A stretch of 64,000 nt of DNA from an uncultured Mailhella sp. (GTDB lineage Bacteria > Desulfobacterota > Desulfovibrionia > Desulfovibrionales > Desulfovibrionaceae), in the NCBI RefSeq assembly GCF_944324615.1, contig NZ_CALUWY010000001.1:89801-153800 (forward strand), given 5' to 3'. The notes under the pieces were generated by a model. The model was not told where the DNA came from and did no database searches. It saw only the letters and a program-made list of their open reading frames with translations. Both the position numbers and the translations under genes were made by a program. This document shows positions 29,227-36,505 of this stretch, piece after piece. Within the stretch, counting starts at the first letter, position 1. Each line of letters starts with the position of its first letter.

Positions 29227-30407
29227 TACTTTCCCCTCTTTTCCAGCACTTCACGCATGAGCGAGACGGCCAGCCTGAGGTTGTCCATGGAATTGGCGTA
29301 GGACACGCGCACGAAATCCCTGCCCATGGGGCCGAACACATGGCCGGGCGTCATGGAAACACCGGCCTCGTCGATCATGACGCGGCAGAATTCATCGCCG
29401 CTCATGCCCGTTCCCGTGATGTTCACAAAGATATAGAACGCGCCGTCCGGGCGCAGGCAGGAACAGCCGGGCAGGCTGTTGAGCGCCTCCACCATGTAAT
29501 CCCTGCGCTTCTCGTATTCCGCCACCATGGCGCGGGAAGGCGCATCGTCCTCCAGCAGCGCGGCAAGAGCCGCGTACTGGATGAACGTGCAGGGGCAGGA
29601 AAGATTGTAGAAATTGAGGCGCATCATGGGATCCATGAGGGAACGGTCGCAGAGCATGTAGCCTATGCGCCAGCCGGTCATGGCGAAGTACTTGGAAAAA
29701 CCGTGCAGCACGATGAGCCGTTCCTTCAGTTCGGGCAGAGAGGCGGCGCTGCAGTACTTCTTCCCGCCGTAGACCATGTCGGCGTACACTTCGTCGGAAA
29801 TCACCAGCAGGTTGTGACGGGCGGCGATGTCGGCCACCACCTTGAGGGACTTCTCATTCAGCACGGAGCCGCAGGGATTGGAGGGCGAATTGAGCAGAAT
29901 GGCCCTGGTGTTCGGCGTGATCAGCGCCTCCATGGCCCCGGCTTCTATCTGAAAATCGTTGGATTCCTTCAGCTCGTAGGAAACGGCCTTCGCGCCCGTG
30001 ATGTTGGGCAGCGTGAAATAGCACAGATACCCGGGATCGGGCACCAGAATCTCGTCGCCGGGGTTGAGGTAGGCGTTCATGGCAAGGAAAACGCCCTGCT
30101 CCACACCCACCGTGATCATGACCTCGTCGGCCTCGTAGGAAGAACCGTACAGCCGGTTGTAGCGGCGGGCCACGGCCGCGCGCAGGTCGGCAATGCCCGT
30201 CACCGGGCCGTAATGCACCTTGCCCTCATCCAGCGCCTTCTTGCAGGCTTCCACGATGTGGGCGGGGGTATCGACGTCAGGCTCTCCTATTTCCAGATGA
30301 ATGATGCGCTTGCCCGCGGCTTCAAGGCTGCCCGCATAGGCGATGATCTCGCGGATCTTGGAAAGAGGAGCGTGCTCCATTCTGTGTGCCTGGGGAATAA
30401 GAGACAT
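29226..30407 (-). CDS. PLP-dependent class I/II aminotransferase
   Basis: A 393-residue fold-type I aminotransferase (AspC/AAT-like). The sequence shows the EIGEPDVDTPAHI start region, the substrate/PLP motif LNSPSNPCGSVL, the VISDEVYADMVYGG block, and the Schiff-base Lys in HGFSKYFAMTGWRIGY. The C-terminal Arg is in RDFVRVSYANS. It exchanges an amino group between an amino acid and a 2-oxo acid; the specific pair is not evident. The start at 30407 has AAGGAA upstream, immediately after a perfect 14-bp hairpin (30428-30458). It is coupled to the aldolase gene downstream. Confidence 0.93.
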   Translation of the reverse strand: MSLIPQAHRMEHAPLSKIREIIAYAGSLEAAGKRIIHLEIGEPDVDTPAHIVEACKKALDEGKVHYGPVTGIADLRAAVARRYNRLYGSSYEADEVMITVGVEQGVFLAMNAYLNPGDEILVPDPGYLCYFTLPNITGAKAVSYELKESNDFQIEAGAMEALITPNTRAILLNSPSNPCGSVLNEKSLKVVADIAARHNLLVISDEVYADMVYGGKKYCSAASLPELKERLIVLHGFSKYFAMTGWRIGYMLCDRSLMDPMMRLNFYNLSCPCTFIQYAALAALLEDDAPSRAMVAEYEKRRDYMVEALNSLPGCSCLRPDGAFYIFVNITGTGMSGDEFCRVMIDEAGVSMTPGHVFGPMGRDFVRVSYANSMDNLRLAVSLMREVLEKRGK

Positions 30408-30427
30408 ATGCACTTCCTTATGATTCG

Positions 30428-30458
30428 GGCGGGACGAAAAAACGTTTTTCGTCCCGCC
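30428..30458 (-). repeat. Perfect 14-bp intercistronic hairpin
   Basis: GGCGGGACGAAAAA (30428-30441), loop ACG, TTTTTCGTCCCGCC (30445-30458). It lies between the OYE2 stop and the ribosome site of the aminotransferase gene. The T run is inside the stem, so it is not a classical terminator; it could act as an attenuator or mRNA-processing/stability element. Confidence 0.75.
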
Positions 30459-30481
30459 GTTGCAGAATTCTTCCGTAAGGA

Positions 30482-32401
30482 TCAGAGGCTCAGCGCAGCG
30501 TCGTGCGCGTCGTGCACGGCATCGAAGATCTTGCCCGTCTTCGTGCAGTCGCCTGCGGCAAGGAAGGTCATTCCTTCCCGGGCAAGCTGCGCGCACAGCT
30601 CCTTATCGGGGTTGTAGCCCACGGCAAGCACCACGGAATCGAAGGCAGGCAGGACAAACTCGTTGCCGTAGCCGTCCTTCACCGTGACGACGCCGTCGGC
30701 GGACACGCCCGAAAGCGCATGGCCCGTAAGCGCCTTCACGCCGCCTTTCTTCAGTTCTTCCAGCAGGAAGAAACGGCCGTGCTTTTCCATGTCGGGGGCA
30801 AGGGCGTCCCTGAGTTCCACGATGGTCACGTCGCACCCCTTTTCCGTCAGGAACGCGGCGCATTCGCAGCCCACGAGTCCGCCGCCGAGCACCAGCACGC
30901 GAGAGCCGGCATCCGCGCCTTCAAGCACGGCTTCGGCATGCAGCAGACGGCCCTTCCCCTCCCGGGGAGCGTCCTTGAGGAAACCGGGGAAAATGGGGCT
31001 GCCGCCCGTGGCCACGAACACCATGTCGTATCCTCCGGCCTTCAGCATGTCCGCCGTGGCGTGCACACCTGTCTTCACGGTCACGCCGCAGGCGGAAAGG
31101 CTCAGCGCAAACCACTTTGCGGCATCGGCAATGAGCGACTTGCCCGGAGGCAGAGAGGCGGGAGTCAGCTTGCCCGAAAGCGCCTCATGCTGTTCGTAGA
31201 GCGTGACGTCGTGCCCGAGAGAGGCCGCCGTGCGGGCGAACTCCATGCCGGCAGGGCCGCTGCCCACCACCGCCACCTTCTTCCTTGCGGCGGCGACAGG
31301 TTCCGGGAAGCCTTCCCTGCCCACTTCGGGGTTGAGGGCGCAGCTCATGAGAGGCTGCTTGCAGCAGCCTTCGCAGCAGTAGATGCAGGGGCGCACGGTT
31401 TCATCCCTGCCGTCCATCAGCTTGCGGGGCAGGTCGGGATCGGCGATGAGCGCGCGGCCCATGCACACCATGTCCACACCGCCGGGGGCAAGGAGCGCTT
31501 CCGCCACCTCGCGCCTGCCTATGCGGGCCGCCACGGCCAGACGCATGTCCGGGCCCACGGCCTCACGCACGGCGCGCGCCCTTTCACCGTTGAACCCGGC
31601 GGGAAGCGCCGCCGGAGATTCGATGTACCAGGTATTGGTGCAGGTGCCGCTGCTGACGTTGAAAAGATCCACGCCCGCGGAGCAGACGGCCTTTGCAATG
31701 CGGCAGCCGAGATCCAGCGTGACGCCGCCGGGCAGAAATTCCTCTACGCTGCAGCGGAAGGACACGGGAAAATCAGGCCCCACGGCCTCGCGCACGGAGC
31801 GGATGACTTCCAGGGGGAAGCGCATGCGGCGTTCAAAATCCCCGCCGTAGGCGTCTTCCCGCCGGTTGGTGAGGGGCGAGAGAAACTGTCCGATGAGGTA
31901 GCCGTGCGCGCCGTGAATCTCCACGATGTCGAAGCCCGCCGCCACGGCCCTTTTCGCGGCTTCGCCCCAGGCCCTGACAAGCTCATGAATCTCTTCCTCG
32001 TCGAGCACGCGGGAATTGGATTCCGGCGTCATGCCCGGCACGAAGGAGACGAGCGGCACCGGTCCGCCCGAAACGGCGGGAACGGTATGCAGGCCGCCGT
32101 GATTGAGCTGCACGCCCGCCTTGCCGCCCGCCGCGTGTATGGCGGAAGTGAACCTTGCCAGTCCCCGGATGTAACGGTCGTCGTACAGGCTGAGCCCGGA
32201 TTCGAAACAGATGCCCGACGGGTGGACGCAGGTCGCTTCAAGCATGTTCAGCCCCACGCCGCCGCGGGCGCGGGCGACATGGTAATTCATGAGCTGATCG
32301 CTCATTTCTCCACCGCTGGCGGCGAAGCGGGTCAGCATGGACGGAAAGATGATGCGGTTTTTGAATTCCGTCTTGTTGATGGTGACAGGCGAAAACAGCA
32401 T
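30482..32401 (-). CDS. OYE-family FMN/FAD/Fe-S oxidoreductase (OYE2)
   Basis: A 639-residue enzyme with the dienoyl-CoA-reductase layout. The N-terminal FMN barrel (about 1-330) has the catalytic block EIHGAHGYLIGQFLSPLTNR followed by YGG. A cysteine-rich Fe-S segment follows (CIYCCEGCC...SCALNP), then FAD (VAVVGSGPAGMEFAR) and NAD(P) (VLVLGGGLVGCECA) Rossmann motifs. The Fe-S segment is shortened between the third and fourth ligand and has extra cysteines compared with classical members. It is part of the sigma-54-preceded operon between amidohydrolase 2 and the aminotransferase. It probably reduces or rearranges an unsaturated intermediate; the substrate is unknown. Confidence 0.9.
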   Translation of the reverse strand: MLFSPVTINKTEFKNRIIFPSMLTRFAASGGEMSDQLMNYHVARARGGVGLNMLEATCVHPSGICFESGLSLYDDRYIRGLARFTSAIHAAGGKAGVQLNHGGLHTVPAVSGGPVPLVSFVPGMTPESNSRVLDEEEIHELVRAWGEAAKRAVAAGFDIVEIHGAHGYLIGQFLSPLTNRREDAYGGDFERRMRFPLEVIRSVREAVGPDFPVSFRCSVEEFLPGGVTLDLGCRIAKAVCSAGVDLFNVSSGTCTNTWYIESPAALPAGFNGERARAVREAVGPDMRLAVAARIGRREVAEALLAPGGVDMVCMGRALIADPDLPRKLMDGRDETVRPCIYCCEGCCKQPLMSCALNPEVGREGFPEPVAAARKKVAVVGSGPAGMEFARTAASLGHDVTLYEQHEALSGKLTPASLPPGKSLIADAAKWFALSLSACGVTVKTGVHATADMLKAGGYDMVFVATGGSPIFPGFLKDAPREGKGRLLHAEAVLEGADAGSRVLVLGGGLVGCECAAFLTEKGCDVTIVELRDALAPDMEKHGRFFLLEELKKGGVKALTGHALSGVSADGVVTVKDGYGNEFVLPAFDSVVLAVGYNPDKELCAQLAREGMTFLAAGDCTKTGKIFDAVHDAHDAALSL

Positions 32402-32459
32402 GGATACCTCGGTCTGGAAAAGGCGCGTCTCACGGGGAGTTGCGCGGTGAAGGGAAGAA

Positions 32460-32483
32460 GGGGCCGCCCCGGCGGGCGGCCCC
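32460..32483 (-). repeat. Intercistronic GC-rich hairpin (amidohydrolase 2 / OYE2)
   Basis: GGGGCCGCCC (32460-32469) pairs with GGGCGGCCCC (32474-32483) around a 4-base loop. On the minus strand only a weak TTCTTCCC tract follows, so partial termination or mRNA stabilisation is more likely than full termination. Confidence 0.6.
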
Positions 32484-32489
32484 GGCGGA

Positions 32490-33338
32490 TTAATCCATAT
32501 CGAGCCCGAGGACCCTGGCCATGTTCCGGTACAGGATATTCGGAAGCACCTCTTCCCGGAACGGCATGTCGAGGAAGAGATCCACCGCCTGCTTGAGCGG
32601 GATATAGGGGTATCCGCTGCCGAAAAGGAATCTGTCCTTCAGAAAGCCGTTGGCGGCCACGACGTAATCCTGCACGCCGGGCATGTTGTACATGTACATG
32701 TCGGGCGCAAGATACATGTTGGAATGGCACATGCAGCTGAACAGCACCTGAGGAATCCAGGGATAGGAGCCGTGCATGTTCACGATGGTGAGGTGCGGGA
32801 AGTCGCGGCACACCCTGTCGATGTGTTCAGGGTTGCTGAAGGAAAGATCCGGGCCGTTGCCGCCCCCGCCCATGAGGAACATGGGAATGCCGTGTTCCAT
32901 GCAATACTGATAGATGGGATACAGGCGCGCATCGTCCACATACATGGGAATGTCGCCGCAGCCGGGTTCCATGCCGGCGGCATGAAGATTGCCGTTGACC
33001 ACGGTGCGCTCTATTTCCGCCAGAGCGGCGGCGGGATTGCTGCCGTCCACACCGGCCACGCCGACAAAGCGGCCGGGCTGTTCCGTCACGATGGCCATGA
33101 GGTCGTCGTTGGAGACGTGCCCCATGTCGGGGCTCTGGCGGCCGGTCATCACGCCCAGCGTCACGCCCGCCTCATCCATTTCCTGATAAAGCAGGGCGGC
33201 ATCGCGCTGTTCGGCGGCGGGCGAGAGCTTCATGAGAAAGTTGTCGCTCCAGGCCTGGGTTTTCTTCGGATCGCGATAAAGATTGCAGCGAAGATAGTCC
33301 TTAAGCGGAGGACGAAGGCGCGCGTCGATAATCTTCAT
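32490..33338 (-). CDS. Amidohydrolase-2 family protein with atypical active site (paralogue 2)
   Basis: A 282-residue TIM-barrel protein of the amidohydrolase_2 type, related to the protein at 24412-25278. As there, the N-terminal metal motif DxHxH reads IIDARLRPP (Asp5, Arg7, Arg9). The usual catalytic Asp of the FGSDYP motif is Gly242 (LFGSGYPYIP). A His persists in IVNMHGSYPW. The start at 33338 follows AGGAG with good spacing, better than an upstream in-frame start. It sits in the operon between two OYE-type genes. A metal-independent hydrolase, decarboxylase or cyclic-imidate/lactone-acting enzyme are possibilities; none is shown. Confidence 0.8.
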   Translation of the reverse strand: MKIIDARLRPPLKDYLRCNLYRDPKKTQAWSDNFLMKLSPAAEQRDAALLYQEMDEAGVTLGVMTGRQSPDMGHVSNDDLMAIVTEQPGRFVGVAGVDGSNPAAALAEIERTVVNGNLHAAGMEPGCGDIPMYVDDARLYPIYQYCMEHGIPMFLMGGGGNGPDLSFSNPEHIDRVCRDFPHLTIVNMHGSYPWIPQVLFSCMCHSNMYLAPDMYMYNMPGVQDYVVAANGFLKDRFLFGSGYPYIPLKQAVDLFLDMPFREEVLPNILYRNMARVLGLDMD

Positions 33339-33358
33339 AAAAAGCTCCTGAATCATGG

Positions 33359-33375
33359 GCGGCCGGAAGGGCCGC
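33359..33375 (-). repeat. Intercistronic hairpin (OYE3 / amidohydrolase 2)
   Basis: GCGGCC (33359-33364) pairs with GGCCGC (33370-33375) around GGAAG, between the OYE3 stop and the ribosome site of the next gene. No T run follows. Confidence 0.45.
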
Positions 33376-33414
33376 GTTTGCGTTGCAAGAAAAACGTTCT
33401 CCGGAAAATGCGGA

Positions 33415-35361
33415 TCAGACGGCCCGGCCGGCTTCCGCGCCCTGACGTATGGCCTTCACATAGTCGCTGGGAGCGTCGGCGTCGCCCACGATGAGCACCG
33501 GCACGCCGAGCTCTTCCAGCGCGGCGGCAAGGCTCCGGTTCGGGCGGGCACCCACGGCCATGACCACGGTATCGATGTCTTCAAGGCGCTGTTCCGAGCC
33601 GTCGCGCACGAACGATACGGAATGATCGCCGATGGCGGTCACGCGACTGCCGGTAAGACAGTGCATGTCCAGAGAATTGTCGAAAATACGCAGAAGGCAG
33701 ATGCGGGAATCCTGGGGCAGATCTATGCCTATGCCATCGCGCATTTCCAGAATATAGATCTCGCGCTGCTGCTGTTCCAGAAGAAGATGCGCGGTTTCCG
33801 CACCCACGGAGCCGCCGCCGATGACGGCCACACGGCGCCCCACCTTCGCCCTGCCTTCGAGCACCTCATCCACGGGCACCACGAAATCCCGGTCCACGCC
33901 CTCCACAGGAAGCACGAAGGGCACGCTGCCCGTGGCGAGCACCACGGCGTCGGGCTTCCAGGCCTTCACGTCCTCCACGGTTACCGTATGGGCGAGACGT
34001 ACTTCCACGGGAAGCTTGCGGACTTCCCTTTCCAGATAGTCGCAGGCCTCTCCGTAACGGTCCTTGTGCGGAGGAACGGCGGCCAGGCGCAGACGCCCGC
34101 CGAGCACGTCCCGCTCGTCCCACAGCGAAACCACATGTCCGCGGCGGCAGGCGTCGGCCGCCGCCTGCATACCCGCAGGGCCGCCGCCGATGACCATGAC
34201 GCGGCGCGGCGTTTCCGCCGCCTTCAGGGCAAAATGTTCGTCCTGCTCGCGCCCGGTCATGACGTTGAGCGCGCACTTCACGCTGCGGTCGCCGGAGGAA
34301 CGGTCGTGGCAGCCCTTGTTGCAGGCGATGCACCAGATGATGTCGTCCACCCGGTTCTCGCGCAGCTTGTCGGGGTAGTCCGGGTCGGCAATGAGCGTGC
34401 GGCCGATGCACACCACGTCGGCCTTGCCCTTCTCCAGCACCGAAAGCTGTATTTCCGGTCTGTCCAGCTGGCCTGCGGCGAAAACGGGAATATGTACCGC
34501 GTCGCGGATGTTTTCCGCAAGGTAAAGATTGACGCCGTGCCGGTGATACATGTTGGAAACCGTGCGCACGAAGGGGAACATGCCCGCAGAAACACTCAGG
34601 GCCGCCACGCCGAGCTTTTCCAGATAGCGGGCGATCTCCACGGCAAGGGCCATGTCGATGCCGCCTTCGCGCAACTCGTCGCCCACGATGCGGCAGGTGA
34701 TGGGGTAGTCTTCTCCCACAAGCTCGCGGCAGCGATGGATGATTTCCGTCACGAAACGCATGCGCCCGAGGAAGGAGCCGCCGTATTCATCCGTGCGCCT
34801 GTTGGTGAGAGGCGACATGAAGGCGCTTATGAGATAGCCGTGGGCGCAGTGCAGTTCGCACATGTCGAAGCCGGCTTCCTTCGCGCGGCGCACGCCCTGG
34901 GCGTAGCATTCCACCATCTCCCGCACTTCCCCGGTGCTCATGACATGAGGCTCGTCGTACTCCGCCTGGAATCCGGCCACGGCTTCGGGCGGGAAGGGCG
35001 AGGGAGCGATGGGCTGATAACCGGAGGTGCGCCTGTTGGTCTCGCGCCCTGAATGATGAATCTGGGCGGCGGCAAGACAGTCATGCCTGTGTATGGCCTC
35101 GGTGAGACGGCGAAGCCCCGCTATGCGCTCATCATTCTCAATGAAGAGCTGGCCGCCGAAATTGCCGTCGGGCCGGACGCAGACGGAGCCCACGATGATC
35201 ATCGCCACGCCTCCGGCCGCGCGCCTTTCGATGAAGGCGACCTCCTTGTCCGTCACGCCGCCGTCTTCCGTCATATGAACGGACATAGGGGCCATGACGA
35301 AACGGTTCTTCAAAGTGAGCGGCCCTATGTCAACGGGCTGAAACAATGGCGAGACATTCAT
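33415..35361 (-). CDS. OYE-family FMN/FAD/Fe-S oxidoreductase (OYE3)
   Basis: A 648-residue flavoprotein of the dienoyl-CoA reductase / BaiCD group. The FMN barrel has ELHCAHGYLISAFMSPLTNR followed by YGGS. The Fe-S motif CIACNKGC with a fourth Cys eleven residues later (KCALN) has the canonical spacing. FAD (VMVIGGGPAGMQAA) and NAD(P) (VAVIGGGSVGAETA) motifs follow. The start at 35361 (MNVSPLFQPV) is chosen because GAGGG lies just upstream and the family begins there. It is the first enzyme gene after the TAXI-TRAP transporter, so it may perform the first reaction on the imported substrate. That is inference. Confidence 0.92.
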   Translation of the reverse strand: MNVSPLFQPVDIGPLTLKNRFVMAPMSVHMTEDGGVTDKEVAFIERRAAGGVAMIIVGSVCVRPDGNFGGQLFIENDERIAGLRRLTEAIHRHDCLAAAQIHHSGRETNRRTSGYQPIAPSPFPPEAVAGFQAEYDEPHVMSTGEVREMVECYAQGVRRAKEAGFDMCELHCAHGYLISAFMSPLTNRRTDEYGGSFLGRMRFVTEIIHRCRELVGEDYPITCRIVGDELREGGIDMALAVEIARYLEKLGVAALSVSAGMFPFVRTVSNMYHRHGVNLYLAENIRDAVHIPVFAAGQLDRPEIQLSVLEKGKADVVCIGRTLIADPDYPDKLRENRVDDIIWCIACNKGCHDRSSGDRSVKCALNVMTGREQDEHFALKAAETPRRVMVIGGGPAGMQAAADACRRGHVVSLWDERDVLGGRLRLAAVPPHKDRYGEACDYLEREVRKLPVEVRLAHTVTVEDVKAWKPDAVVLATGSVPFVLPVEGVDRDFVVPVDEVLEGRAKVGRRVAVIGGGSVGAETAHLLLEQQQREIYILEMRDGIGIDLPQDSRICLLRIFDNSLDMHCLTGSRVTAIGDHSVSFVRDGSEQRLEDIDTVVMAVGARPNRSLAAALEELGVPVLIVGDADAPSDYVKAIRQGAEAGRAV

Positions 35362-35463
35362 GGAATTACCCTCAAATAGTAGGAAAAAAGGAAAAAGGAA
35401 AACCGGAATACCCGTACATTCCGGCCCTTCATCATGACAGGACATTCCCGCCAGGATGAAGGA

Positions 35464-35483
35464 CCGGGGGCCGAGGCCCCCGG
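35464..35483 (-). repeat. Intercistronic hairpin (TAXI binding protein / OYE3)
   Basis: CCGGGGGCC (35464-35472) is followed, two bases later, by its complement GGCCCCCGG (35475-35483). It is very stable but has no T run on the minus strand. The position directly after the binding-protein gene fits a 3'-stabiliser or partial terminator, as often seen after abundant periplasmic binding-protein genes. Confidence 0.65.
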
Positions 35484-35509
35484 GTGAATGCCTGTACAGC
35501 CTTTTTATC

Positions 35510-36490
35510 TTACTTCAGATAGCCCTTTTCACGGTAGTACTTTTCAGCACCGGGATGCAGGGGGAAGACATTGTTCTTCCAGCCGATGGCGGGATCGATG
35601 GACACCCAGGAAGGATTGGCGCGGGCGATGTCTTCCTTGCCTTCGATGATGGCCTTGGTCAGGTTGTAGGCGGATTCTTCGCTCAGGTTGTCGCGCACGA
35701 AGATGGCGTTGGTATCCCAGAAGGTGGTCACATTGGGACCGACCTTGCCCTTGTAGAATTCGGCGGGCAGGGTACCGACGTTGATGCCCATCTTGGCGGC
35801 AGCCTTTTCGGCGATTTCAGGATCAATGGACAGGAACTTCAGCGGAACGCTGCCGGACACGTCCACGATGAACCAGGCTTCACCGGGTCCGATCCACACG
35901 AACACGTCGATCTGGCCGTCCTTGACCATGTTGGCGATGTCGTCGAAGCCGTTGGTCACGATCTTGCCGCCGTTGGCGCGGATGTCGTCATAGGTGATGC
36001 CGTATTCCTTGAGCAGGTTGCGGAAGATCTTTTCCGTGGAGCCGCCGGTGGAACCCACGCCCACGTTGACGTTCTTCATGGTCTTGAGGTCGCGCAGATC
36101 CTTCACGGGAGAAGCTTCGGGAGAAACGATCTGGTAGTTGATGCGGTCCTGAAGATTGATGATGGTGGCGATACCCTTGGTGGTGGGAGTCTTGTAGGGT
36201 TCGGTGCCGTTCCTGAATGCCGTCAGGATGCTGTTTTCCGCAACGCCGAGATCGGCCGCACGGGAGGCCACACGCGGAGGATTGGTCGCGCCGCCGCCGG
36301 GCAGCATGGTGACGTCCGTGCCGGGGTTCATGGTGGTGTACACCTTGCCTATGGCGCCCATCCCGATGTACCAGGTGCCGCTGGGGTTGGCGGCGGAAAC
36401 GATGCGGAGCGATTCCGAGGCCTGTGCGGCGAACGAGGTCGAGGCTACCAGTGCGGCGGCAAGCAGGACTTTCTTCAGCATGGAGTTCAT
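35510..36490 (-). CDS. TRAP transporter binding protein, TAXI family
   Basis: A 326-residue periplasmic binding protein of the TAXI subgroup. A Sec signal peptide (cleavage near AAQASE, residue about 24) is followed by LRIVSAANPSGTWYIGMGAI, the glycine-rich GGGATNPPRV and the VGVGSTGGSTEKIF block. It captures a substrate for the 4TM/12TM fused permease encoded 15 bases upstream. TAXI ligands are poorly known (some bind glutamate or other carboxylates). GGAGAG precedes the start. It lies in the sigma-54-preceded operon. Confidence 0.93.
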   Translation of the reverse strand: MNSMLKKVLLAAALVASTSFAAQASESLRIVSAANPSGTWYIGMGAIGKVYTTMNPGTDVTMLPGGGATNPPRVASRAADLGVAENSILTAFRNGTEPYKTPTTKGIATIINLQDRINYQIVSPEASPVKDLRDLKTMKNVNVGVGSTGGSTEKIFRNLLKEYGITYDDIRANGGKIVTNGFDDIANMVKDGQIDVFVWIGPGEAWFIVDVSGSVPLKFLSIDPEIAEKAAAKMGINVGTLPAEFYKGKVGPNVTTFWDTNAIFVRDNLSEESAYNLTKAIIEGKEDIARANPSWVSIDPAIGWKNNVFPLHPGAEKYYREKGYLK

Positions 36491-36505
36491 AGCAGCTCTC
36501 CGTGA

